Below, piece by piece: positions 9,021 through 16,770 of a DNA stretch of 64,000 nt (positions are counted from its first letter, which is position 1; each line of letters begins with the position of its first letter). Both the position numbers and the translations under genes were made by a program. Source of the DNA: Rhodoferax sp. WC2427 (GTDB taxonomy: Bacteria; Pseudomonadota; Gammaproteobacteria; Burkholderiales; Burkholderiaceae_C); assembly GCF_040822085.1 (NCBI RefSeq), contig NZ_CP162006.1:1364001-1428000 (forward strand), read 5' to 3'. Below the pieces are notes generated by a model. The model was not told where the DNA came from, did not search any database, and worked only from the letters and a program-made list of their open reading frames with translations.

Positions 9021-10540
9021 CCGGCACCAGCGCACTGCCCGTGCTGGAGCTCACGGGTATCGACAAGGAATTTGCCGGTAACCCTGTGCTGAGAAACGTG
9101 CAATTGCGCTTGTACCCTGGCGAGATCCACGCCCTGATGGGGCAAAACGGCGCGGGCAAGTCCACGCTGATCAAGGTGCTCACTGGCGTGCTGGAGTCCA
9201 GTGGCGGGCAGATGCTGTTGATGGGGCAGGCCATCCGGCCCGACTCGCCGCTGGCGGCCCAAAAGCTGGGCATCAGCACCGTCTACCAGGAGGTGAACCT
9301 GTGCCCGAACCTGTCGGTGGCCGAGAACGTGTTTGCCGGGCGCTTTCCGCGCCTGGGCTGGACGCAGGGCTACCGCATCGACTGGGCCACCGTGCATCGC
9401 CGCAGCCGCGAACTGCTGGCCCGCATCGGGCTGGACATCGACGTGACCCAGCTGCTCTCCACCTACCCGGTGGCGGTGCAGCAGCTGGTGGCCATCGCCC
9501 GGGCACTGGGCGTGGAATCCAAGGTGCTGATCCTGGACGAGCCTACTTCCAGCCTGGACGAAGACGAGGTGCAAAAACTGTTCGAGGTGCTGCGCCGCCT
9601 GCGCGGGGAGGGCCTGGCGATTGTGTTTGTGTCGCACTTCCTGAACCAGGTGTACGCCATTTCCGACCGCATCACCGTGCTGCGCAATGGCGAATGGGTG
9701 GGGGAGTGGATGGCCGATGCGCTGCCGCCCCAGGCGCTGATTTCTGCCATGTTGGGCCGTGAATTTGCGGTGCAAAACGCCCATGCCGGGCAGCAGCGCG
9801 ATGCCGCCCAGCAGGTGGTGCTGCTGCAAGCCCAGGGCCTGGGCCAGGCCGGGCGCTTGCAGCCGGTGGACCTGCAGCTGCATGCAGGCGAAGTGTTGGG
9901 GCTGGCGGGCCTGCTGGGTTCCGGCCGCACCGAGCTGGCGCGGCTGTTGTTTGGCCTGGAAGCCGCCGACAAGGGCAGCCTGCAGATCGACGGCCAGACG
10001 GCCCAACTTGGCAGCCCGGCCGACGCGGTGCAGCATGGCATCGCCCTGTGCCCCGAAGAGCGCAAAACCGACGGCATCGTCGCCGAGCTGTCGGTGCGTG
10101 AAAACATTGCCCTGGCGCTGCAGGCGCGCCTGGGCGTGCGCAAGTTCTTGAGCATCGCCGAGCAGACCACGCTGGCCGAGCATTTCGTCAAAACGCTGGG
10201 CATCAAGACCGCCAGCATCGAAACGCCCATCGGCCTGCTGTCGGGCGGCAACCAGCAAAAAGCGGTGATCGCCCGCTGGCTGGCCACCGACCCGCGCCTG
10301 TTGATTCTGGATGAGCCGACCCGCGGCATCGACGTGGCCGCCAAGCAGGAAATCATGGAAGAAATCCTGCGCCTGGCACGCGGCGGCATGGCGGTGCTGT
10401 TCATCTCCAGCGAGATGAGTGAAGTGGTGCGGGTATCCGACCGCATCGCCGTGCTGCGCGACCGCCGCAAAGTGGGGGAGCTGCCCGGTGGCAGTTCTGA
10501 AGACGAAGTTTATGCACTGATTGCGGCCGACCATGTTTAA
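9017..10540 (+). CDS. ytfR: Sugar ABC transporter ATPase, YtfR-like
   Basis: A second duplicated ABC ATPase (507 residues): Walker A GQNGAGKST, STVYQEVNLCPNLSVAEN, Walker [13 protein letters not shown], then a second half with [34 protein letters not shown] and [12 protein letters not shown]. These match E. coli YtfR (TVYQEVNLLPN, LGSGRTE, CPEDRKTDGI) rather than GguA. It starts at an ATGA overlap with gguB. Its cognate binding protein should be the YtfQ-like product of 4057, with the two permeases that follow. Transport function is secure; the exact sugar is not. Confidence 0.88.
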   Translation: MTGTSALPVLELTGIDKEFAGNPVLRNVQLRLYPGEIHALMGQNGAGKSTLIKVLTGVLESSGGQMLLMGQAIRPDSPLAAQKLGISTVYQEVNLCPNLSVAENVFAGRFPRLGWTQGYRIDWATVHRRSRELLARIGLDIDVTQLLSTYPVAVQQLVAIARALGVESKVLILDEPTSSLDEDEVQKLFEVLRRLRGEGLAIVFVSHFLNQVYAISDRITVLRNGEWVGEWMADALPPQALISAMLGREFAVQNAHAGQQRDAAQQVVLLQAQGLGQAGRLQPVDLQLHAGEVLGLAGLLGSGRTELARLLFGLEAADKGSLQIDGQTAQLGSPADAVQHGIALCPEERKTDGIVAELSVRENIALALQARLGVRKFLSIAEQTTLAEHFVKTLGIKTASIETPIGLLSGGNQQKAVIARWLATDPRLLILDEPTRGIDVAAKQEIMEEILRLARGGMAVLFISSEMSEVVRVSDRIAVLRDRRKVGELPGGSSEDEVYALIAADHV

Positions 10541-11579
10541 GACCTTTTTACGGCATCCGCGCGCGTGGCCGTTACTGACCTTGCTATTACTTTTAATAGT
10601 TAACGTGGTGTTCAACCCGGGCTTTTTGCACATCGAATGGCGCGACGGCCACCTGTACGGCAGCCTGGTCGACATCCTGAACCGGGCCGCACCGCTGGTG
10701 CTGGTGTCGCTGGGCATGACGCTGGTGATCGCCACCCGCGGCATCGACATTTCGGTGGGCGCGGTGGTGGCGATTGCGGCCGCGCTGGCCGCCTGGATGA
10801 TTGGCGGCGCGCTGGTGGTGCAAGACGGGGTGGCGGTGCACGCCAGCCGCTTTCCCATGCCGCTGGCGATTCTGGCCGCGCTGGGTGTGGCGGTGGTGTG
10901 TGGCCTGTGGAATGGTTTGCTAGTGGCCCGCATCGGCATGCAGCCCATCATTGCCACGCTGATTTTGATGGTGGCAGGCCGGGGCATTGCCCAGCTCATC
11001 ACCGGCGGGCAGATCATCACCATCTACTACGCGCCGTTTTTCTTTCTGGGCAGCGGCTACCTGGCGGGCCTGCCGTTCTCGCTGTTCATCGTGGCCCTGG
11101 TGTATGGCGTACTGCACCTGGCCATGACGCGCACCGCCTTGGGCCTGTTCATCCAGGCGGTGGGCATCAACCCGGTGGCGGCGCGCGGCGTGGGCATCCA
11201 GGCGCGCAAGCTCACCGTGTGGGTGTATGCCTTTTGCGGGTTTTGCGCCGGTGTGGCCGGGCTGTTGATCAGCTCCAACGTGAAGAGTGCCGACGGCAAC
11301 AACGCCGGGCAGCTGCTGGAGCTGGATGCCATTTTGGCCGTCACCCTGGGCGGCACCGCGTTGACCGGCGGGCGCTTCAGTCTGTTTGGCAGCGTGATTG
11401 GCGCGCTGATCATCCAGACGCTGACCTACGCCATCTACTCGCTGGGCGTGCCGCCCGAGATCAACCTGGTGGTGAAAGCCGTGGTGGTGTTTGCGGTGAT
11501 GCTGCTGCAGTCTGCCGAGTTCCGCGCCACCGTGCGCATGTGGACGCTGCGCCCCGCGCACGCCGGAGGCCGGGCATGA
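10533..11579 (+). CDS. ytfT: Sugar ABC transporter permease, YtfT-like
   Basis: A roughly 348-residue RbsC-family permease with repeated hydrophobic helices and the landmarks GMTLVIATRGIDISVGAVVAIAAA, MQPIIATLILMVAGRGIAQLI and FIQAVGINPVAARGVGI. It is the first of two permeases for the YtfR ATPase. I prefer the ATG at 10533, which overlaps the ytfR stop by eight bases, over the TTG at 10521. The position directly after ytfR and before yjfF reproduces the E. coli ytfQRT-yjfF order except for the displaced ytfQ. Confidence 0.86.
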   Translation: MFKTFLRHPRAWPLLTLLLLLIVNVVFNPGFLHIEWRDGHLYGSLVDILNRAAPLVLVSLGMTLVIATRGIDISVGAVVAIAAALAAWMIGGALVVQDGVAVHASRFPMPLAILAALGVAVVCGLWNGLLVARIGMQPIIATLILMVAGRGIAQLITGGQIITIYYAPFFFLGSGYLAGLPFSLFIVALVYGVLHLAMTRTALGLFIQAVGINPVAARGVGIQARKLTVWVYAFCGFCAGVAGLLISSNVKSADGNNAGQLLELDAILAVTLGGTALTGGRFSLFGSVIGALIIQTLTYAIYSLGVPPEINLVVKAVVVFAVMLLQSAEFRATVRMWTLRPAHAGGRA

Positions 11580-12553
11580 GTGCGACCCCCCGTTTCAATC
11601 CCCAGCACCTGCCTATTCTGGCGACGGTGTCCTTGTTTGCCGCCATGGCGACACTGGGTTCGGTGTTCTATGACGGTTTTTTCTCGCTGCAGGTGTTTTT
11701 GAACCTGTTGATCGACAACGCCTTTTTGGTAATCGTGGCGGTGGGCATGACCTTTGTGGTGTTGTCTGGCGGTATCGATCTGTCGGTGGGCTCGGTGATT
11801 GCGTTCACCACCATGGTGTCGGCCTCACTGGTGGAGAAGCATGGCTGGAGTCCGGCGCTGGTGATTCCGCTGGTGCTGCTGATGGGCACGGCCTTCGGGG
11901 CCTGCATGGGCTTTTTGATCGAGCGCTTTCGGCTGCAGCCCTTCATCGTGACGCTGGCGGGCATGTTCCTGGCGCGTGGCCTGTGCTACCTGATCAGCAT
12001 CGACTCGATCAGCATGACCAACGGGTTCTATTCCGACGTCTCGCAGATGCGCATCCCGGTGTGGGGCGATGCCTCGCTGTCCATCGGCGCGGTCATCGCG
12101 CTCATCGTGCTGGCGGTGGCGGTATTTGTGGCGCACTGCACGCCGTTTGGCCGCACGGTGTACGCCGTGGGCGGCAGCGAAAGCTCGGCCCTGCTGATGG
12201 GCTTGCCGGTGCGTGCCACCCTGATCGGCGTGTACACGCTGTCGGGCTTTTGCTCGGCGTTGGCAGGCGTGGTGTTTACGTTTTACATGCTCTCGGGCTA
12301 CGGCCTGCATGCCGTGGGCATGGAGCTGGACGCGATTGCGGCGGTGGTCATCGGTGGCACGCTGCTCACCGGTGGCTCGGGCTACATGGTTGGCACCCTG
12401 TTTGGCGTGCTGATGCTCGGCATTATCCAGACCCTGATTTCCTTTGACGGCACTTTGAGTTCCTGGTGGACGCGCATCGTCGTAGGTGCGCTGCTGTTCC
12501 TGTTCTGCCTGCTCCAGCGGGTGTTTGCCGCCCATAAATCCCCCCAACCCTGA
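11576..12553 (+). CDS. yjfF: Sugar ABC transporter permease, YjfF-like
   Basis: A 325-residue permease with FVVLSGGIDLSVGSVIAFTTM, LQPFIVTLAGMFLARGLCYLI, RTVYAVGGSESSALLMGL and a conserved AVVIGGTLLTGGSGYMVGTL near the end, typical of YjfF. It begins at the ATG at 11576, which overlaps the preceding TGA (ATGA). In-frame sequence upstream is non-coding shadow of ytfT. It pairs with YtfT to form the membrane channel. Nine bases separate its stop from the dehydratase gene, so transport and catabolism are co-transcribed. Confidence 0.87.
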   Translation: MSATPRFNPQHLPILATVSLFAAMATLGSVFYDGFFSLQVFLNLLIDNAFLVIVAVGMTFVVLSGGIDLSVGSVIAFTTMVSASLVEKHGWSPALVIPLVLLMGTAFGACMGFLIERFRLQPFIVTLAGMFLARGLCYLISIDSISMTNGFYSDVSQMRIPVWGDASLSIGAVIALIVLAVAVFVAHCTPFGRTVYAVGGSESSALLMGLPVRATLIGVYTLSGFCSALAGVVFTFYMLSGYGLHAVGMELDAIAAVVIGGTLLTGGSGYMVGTLFGVLMLGIIQTLISFDGTLSSWWTRIVVGALLFLFCLLQRVFAAHKSPQP

Positions 12554-12562
12554 AACTTTCCT

Positions 12563-14317
12563 ATGACCGATTCCACCGATACCCCCAAGAAAATGCGCTC
12601 CGCCGAATGGTTTGGCAGCGCCGACAAAAACGGCTTCATGTACCGCAGCTGGATGAAGAACCAGGGCATTCCGGACCACGAGTTCGATGGTCGCCCCATC
12701 ATCGGCATCTGCAACACCTGGAGCGAGCTCACCCCCTGCAACGCCCACTTCCGCAAGATCGCCGAGCACGTGAAGCGCGGCATCTTCGAGGCGGGTGGCT
12801 TCCCGGTGGAGTTTCCGGTGTTCAGCAACGGCGAATCGAACCTGCGCCCCACGGCCATGCTGACCCGCAATCTGGCCAGCATGGACGTAGAGGAGGCCAT
12901 CCGCGGCAACCCCATCGACGCGGTGGTGCTGCTTACCGGCTGCGACAAGACCACGCCTGCGCTGCTGATGGGCGCGGCCAGCTGTGACATCCCCGCCATC
13001 GTGGTCACCGGCGGCCCCATGCTCAACGGCAAGCTGGATGGCAAAAACATCGGCTCCGGCACGGCGGTGTGGCAACTGCACGAATCGCTGAAAGCGGGCG
13101 AAATCAACGAGCACCAGTTCTTTGCCGCAGAGGCGGGCATGTCGCGCTCTGCGGGCACCTGCAACACCATGGGCACGGCCAGCACCATGGCCTGCATGGC
13201 CGAAGCCCTGGGCACCTCGCTGCCACACAACGCCGCCATTCCGGCGGTGGATGCACGCCGCTACGTGCTGGCGCACATGTCGGGCATCCGGGCGGTGCAG
13301 ATGGCCCGCGAAGGCCTCACGCTGTCCAAAATTCTGACCCGCGAAGCCTTTGAGAACGCCATCCGCGTCAACGCGGCCATCGGCGGCTCCACCAACGCCG
13401 TGATCCACCTGAAGGCCATTGCCGGCCGCATCGGCGTGCAGCTGGACCTGGAAGACTGGACCCGCATCGGCCGCGGCACGCCCACCATCGTTGATCTGCA
13501 GCCCTCGGGCCGCTTCCTGATGGAAGAGTTCTACTACGCCGGTGGCCTGCCCGCGGTGGTGCGCCGCCTGGGCGAACACGGCCTGCTGCCGCACCCTGAT
13601 GCGCTCACCGTCAACGGCAAGTCCATGTGGGACAACGTGCGCGAAGCGCCCCAGTACAACGACGAAGTCATCCGCCCCATCGACAACCCGCTGATCGCCG
13701 ACGGCGGCATCTGCATCCTGCGCGGCAACCTGTCGCCCCGCGGCGCGGTACTCAAGCCGTCGGCCGCTACGCCCGCGCTGCTGAAGCACCGGGGCCGCGC
13801 CGTGGTGTTCGAGAACCTGGAGCACTACAAGGAACGCATCGTCGACGAAGACCTGGACATCGATGCCAGCTGCGTGATGGTCTTGAAGAACTGCGGCCCC
13901 AAGGGCTACCCCGGCATGGCCGAGGTCGGCAACATGGGCCTGCCGCCCAAGCTGCTGCGCCAGGGCGTAAAGGACATGGTGCGCATCTCGGACGCCCGCA
14001 TGAGCGGCACCGCCTACGGCACCGTGGTGCTGCACGTGGCCCCCGAAGCCGCTGCGGGCGGCCCGCTGGCGGCCGTGCGCGACGGCGACTTCATTGAGCT
14101 GGACTGCGAACAAGGCCGCCTGCATCTGGACATCAGCGATGCCGAGCTGGCCGAGCGCCTGGCTGCGCTGTCGGGCCATTCGTCTCAACAGCCCAAGCCC
14201 CTGTCGGGCGGCTATGCCCGTTTGTACGTAGACCACGTGCTGCAAGCCGACGATGGCTGCGACTTCGACTTCCTGGTCGGCTGCCGTGGCTCCACCGTGC
14301 CCCGCCATTCCCACTAA
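12563..14317 (+). CDS. IlvD/EDD-family L-arabonate-type dehydratase
   Basis: A 584-residue member of the dihydroxyacid/phosphogluconate dehydratase family. Cys59, Cys127 and Cys200 sit where the [2Fe-2S] ligands of Rhizobium L-arabinonate dehydratase are, with Lys129 (GCDKTT) and a C-terminal RISDARMSGT catalytic serine region around 476-481. The family removes water from sugar acids: L-arabonate or D-xylonate to the 2-keto-3-deoxy acid. The next gene is an L-2-keto-3-deoxyarabonate dehydratase, which favours L-arabonate (the enzyme called AraC in Azospirillum; not the regulator). D-xylonate, D-galactonate or L-fuconate cannot be excluded from sequence alone. Confidence 0.85.
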   Translation: MTDSTDTPKKMRSAEWFGSADKNGFMYRSWMKNQGIPDHEFDGRPIIGICNTWSELTPCNAHFRKIAEHVKRGIFEAGGFPVEFPVFSNGESNLRPTAMLTRNLASMDVEEAIRGNPIDAVVLLTGCDKTTPALLMGAASCDIPAIVVTGGPMLNGKLDGKNIGSGTAVWQLHESLKAGEINEHQFFAAEAGMSRSAGTCNTMGTASTMACMAEALGTSLPHNAAIPAVDARRYVLAHMSGIRAVQMAREGLTLSKILTREAFENAIRVNAAIGGSTNAVIHLKAIAGRIGVQLDLEDWTRIGRGTPTIVDLQPSGRFLMEEFYYAGGLPAVVRRLGEHGLLPHPDALTVNGKSMWDNVREAPQYNDEVIRPIDNPLIADGGICILRGNLSPRGAVLKPSAATPALLKHRGRAVVFENLEHYKERIVDEDLDIDASCVMVLKNCGPKGYPGMAEVGNMGLPPKLLRQGVKDMVRISDARMSGTAYGTVVLHVAPEAAAGGPLAAVRDGDFIELDCEQGRLHLDISDAELAERLAALSGHSSQQPKPLSGGYARLYVDHVLQADDGCDFDFLVGCRGSTVPRHSH

Positions 14318-14330
14318 TTGTTTAAACGCC

Positions 14331-15269
14331 ATGTCCAAAGTTTTTAACGCTACCAACCCCCGCTACCGCGGCATCTTCCCGGTCGTCCCCACCACCTTTA
14401 CCGCCTCGGGCGAACTGGACCTGCCCAGCCAGAAGCGCTGCGTCGATTTCATGATCGACGCGGGCTCCGACGGCCTGTGCATTCTGGCCAACTTCTCCGA
14501 GCAGTTTTTGCTGTCGGACGACGAGCGCGAGATCCTGACCAAAACCATCCTGGAGCACGTGGCAGGCCGCGTGCCGGTGATCGTCACCACCACCCATTTC
14601 GGCACCACGGTCTGCGCCCAGCGCAGTCGCCGCGCGCAAGACATGGGCGCGGCCATGGTCATGGTGATGCCGCCCTACCATGGGGCCACGTTCCGTGTGG
14701 GCGAGCCGCAGATTTACGAGTTCTACGCCCGGCTGTCGGATGCCATCGACATCCCCATCATGGTCCAGGACGCGCCCGCGGCGGGTACGCCGCTGTCGGT
14801 GCCGTTCCTGGCCCGCATGGCGCAGGAGATCGAGCACCTGGCGTATTTCAAGATCGAAACCGCCGGTGCGGCCGCCAAGCTGCGCGAGCTGATCCGCGTG
14901 GGCGGCGAGGCCATTGAAGGCCCGTGGGACGGCGAAGAAGCAATCACGCTGATGCCCGACCTGGATGCCGGTGCCACCGGTGCCATGACCGGCGGCGCCT
15001 ACCCCGACGGCATACGCCCCATCATCGAAGCCCACCGCGCGGGCGACCGCGACAAGGCCTACGCGCTGTACCAGCAGTGGCTGCCGCTGATCAACTACGA
15101 AAACCGCCAGGGCGGCATCCTCACCGCCAAGTCGCTGATGGCCGAGGGCGGCGTGATCGCCTGCGAAGCCCCGCGCCACCCCTGGCCGGACATGCACCCC
15201 GCGGTGCGCGCCGGTTTGATCGAAACCGCCCGCCGACTCGACCCCCTGGTGCTGCGCTGGGGTAAATAA
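14331..15269 (+). CDS. L-2-keto-3-deoxyarabonate dehydratase (DapA/DHDPS superfamily)
   Basis: A 312-residue TIM-barrel lyase. Signature stretches follow Azospirillum L-KDA dehydratase as I know it: RYRGIFPVVPTTF, MIDAGSDGLCILANFSEQF, MPPYHGATFRV, IEGPWDGEEAITL and HENRQ/YENRQGGILTAK. The Schiff-base lysine is Lys174 in AYFKIETAG. It converts L-2-keto-3-deoxyarabonate to 2-oxoglutarate semialdehyde, the step before the citric-acid cycle. I chose the ATG at 14331 (MSKVFNATNPRYRGIF), 14 bases after the dehydratase stop. This is the last gene of the operon; a dispersed repeat follows. No semialdehyde dehydrogenase is in the window. Confidence 0.88.
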   Translation: MSKVFNATNPRYRGIFPVVPTTFTASGELDLPSQKRCVDFMIDAGSDGLCILANFSEQFLLSDDEREILTKTILEHVAGRVPVIVTTTHFGTTVCAQRSRRAQDMGAAMVMVMPPYHGATFRVGEPQIYEFYARLSDAIDIPIMVQDAPAAGTPLSVPFLARMAQEIEHLAYFKIETAGAAAKLRELIRVGGEAIEGPWDGEEAITLMPDLDAGATGAMTGGAYPDGIRPIIEAHRAGDRDKAYALYQQWLPLINYENRQGGILTAKSLMAEGGVIACEAPRHPWPDMHPAVRAGLIETARRLDPLVLRWGK

Positions 15270-15274
15270 CAGTC

Positions 15275-15328
15275 GCTATTGTTTTTATAGCTCCTCACGC
15301 TTATGGAATGGGCGTGAGAGGCCTAAAA
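15275..15328 (+). repeat. Dispersed bipartite hairpin repeat, copy 3 (forward), overlapping a gene end
   Basis: GCTAT-7nt-ATAGC forms the left arm, followed by TCCTCACGCTTATGGAATG and GGCGTGAGAGGCC. It overlaps the 3' end of the minus-strand gene at 15285 and encodes its last twelve residues. Confidence 0.72.
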
Positions 15329-15818
15329 ACCTTATAAACCGTCGTGCCATGCGGCGGGCCCGGCGGGCAAATGCATGGACCATCCGCCAGGGCCGCGCGC
15401 CCTTGACCTGCGCGATCACCCCGTCCTTCCACACCAGCCAGCGCGGATACCAGCGGCGAAACCAGGCCAGCTGCATCAAGGCGGGCTGCGTGAGCTGAAA
15501 CAGGTGTGCCGCCAAGGCCGTGCCCACCACCTTGGCCGCCAACACCACCAGCAGGCCCAGCACGGTGTGGCCCCGGGCCATCCAGTACACCGCCAGCAGC
15601 TTGACCGGCAGCAGGGTCAGCATCGGCACGCACAACACCAGCAAGGCCGCGTAGGGCGGCAGCCGCTGTATCCGCGCTTCCAGCTGCGACCACACCGGCA
15701 GGCGCGCCAGCCGGTCCATGGCCCGTGCCAGCGGCTCCCAACCCCACTCGCCAAAGATCAGCAGCAGCGCCAACGCGGTGTGGAACACGGCCATCAAGAA
15801 ACGTTTCAGGTAGTGCAT
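15285..15818 (-). CDS. Small membrane protein of unknown function
   Basis: About 177 residues. It starts with MHYLKRFLMAVFHTALALLL, a membrane helix or signal anchor. A second long hydrophobic region follows around residues 60-130 (AALLVLCVPMLTLLPVKLLA, GLLVVLAAKVVGTALAAHLF), and the tail is strongly basic (FARRARRMARRFIRF). The ATG at 15818 was chosen because the hydrophobic start begins there; upstream in-frame sequence is arginine-rich and unconvincing. Its last twelve codons (ending PFHKREEL) and stop lie inside a dispersed repeat. It is convergent to the sugar operon and divergent from queC. I do not recognise a family. Confidence 0.65.
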   Translation of the reverse strand: MHYLKRFLMAVFHTALALLLIFGEWGWEPLARAMDRLARLPVWSQLEARIQRLPPYAALLVLCVPMLTLLPVKLLAVYWMARGHTVLGLLVVLAAKVVGTALAAHLFQLTQPALMQLAWFRRWYPRWLVWKDGVIAQVKGARPWRMVHAFARRARRMARRFIRFLGLSRPFHKREEL

Positions 15819-15910
15819 GCAGGGGTCCTGGTGTAGCGCCCAGCAAGGCCGCGGTGTTCGATGGTAAATTGGCCGATTGTTCGTACCCGGTCTGAAGCTG
15901 TTCTTAAACC

Positions 15911-16609
15911 ATGCATTCCCGCGCCCTTGTTTTATTCTCCGGTGGGCAAGATTCCACCACCTGCCTGGCCTTGGCCTTGTCCAAGTACGCCCATGTGGAA
16001 ACTGTAGCCTTTGACTACGGCCAACGCCACCACGTCGAGCTGGACGCACGTTTGCACGTGCTCGCCCATATCAAGGCCCAGTTCCCCCAATGGGCGGACA
16101 AGATGGGCGAAGACCATTTGCTGGATTTGTCGGTGCTGGGCCAGGTCAGCGAGACCTCGCTCACCCGCGACATGGCCTTCAAAATGGAGGAGGGCGGCCT
16201 GCCCAACACCTTCGTGCCGGGCCGCAACCTGCTGTTTTTGACGCTGGCTGCCGCGCTGGCCTACCGGCGCGACCTGGAAGTGATCGTCACCGGTGTCTGC
16301 GAAACCGACTTCTCCGGCTACCCCGACTGCCGCGACGACACCATGAAAGCCATGCAGCTGGCCTTGTCGCTGGGCATGGACAAGCGCTTTCTGATCGAAA
16401 CCCCGCTGATGTGGATCGACAAGGCCCAGACCTGGGAGCTGGCCCGGCAACTCGGCGGCCAGCCCCTGGTGGACCTGATCGTGGAAGACACCCACACCTG
16501 CTACCTGGGCGACCGCGTGCACCGCCATGCCTGGGGCTATGGCTGCGGCGAATGCCCGGCATGCGTGTTGCGCGCGCGCGGATTTGAGCGGTTTGTAACG
16601 CCCGTCTGA
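15911..16609 (+). CDS. queC: 7-cyano-7-deazaguanine synthase QueC
   Basis: A 232-residue PP-loop enzyme with the ATP-pyrophosphatase motif SGGQDS (10-15), FDYGQRH, the conserved PGRN(L) segment and [16 protein letters not shown] zinc site is formed by Cys197, Cys212, Cys215 and Cys218 ([10 protein letters not shown]). It converts 7-carboxy-7-deazaguanine to preQ0 using ATP and ammonia, a step of queuosine synthesis for tRNA. queD, queE and queF are not adjacent, so the pathway is split in this genome. Length and motifs are normal. Confidence 0.96.
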   Translation: MHSRALVLFSGGQDSTTCLALALSKYAHVETVAFDYGQRHHVELDARLHVLAHIKAQFPQWADKMGEDHLLDLSVLGQVSETSLTRDMAFKMEEGGLPNTFVPGRNLLFLTLAAALAYRRDLEVIVTGVCETDFSGYPDCRDDTMKAMQLALSLGMDKRFLIETPLMWIDKAQTWELARQLGGQPLVDLIVEDTHTCYLGDRVHRHAWGYGCGECPACVLRARGFERFVTPV

Positions 16610-16770
16610 GCCGCCTGTGGTCCGTTGCCGACAGGCACGTGACGAATATCACCCTTGGTTCTTTTCCTTGTTGTTTGAGGGACAGACGGATCCATTAACA
16701 AAAGTTACGCAAGGTAACATTCCGGGATGTGCGCACGTTTTGTGTGCACTTGCCGCCGTTGGACCCTTGC

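Noticed and set aside
8999..14356. Very long open frames antisense to the ABC transporter and dehydratase genes
   Set aside because: They are a by-product of GC-rich codon bias: low-complexity His/Gln/Arg/Ala products, no family resemblance, and each lies opposite a well-supported gene.
16729..16770. Upstream ATG of prsT at 16729
   Set aside because: It would add fourteen residues before a good signal peptide; the start at 16771 is more natural.
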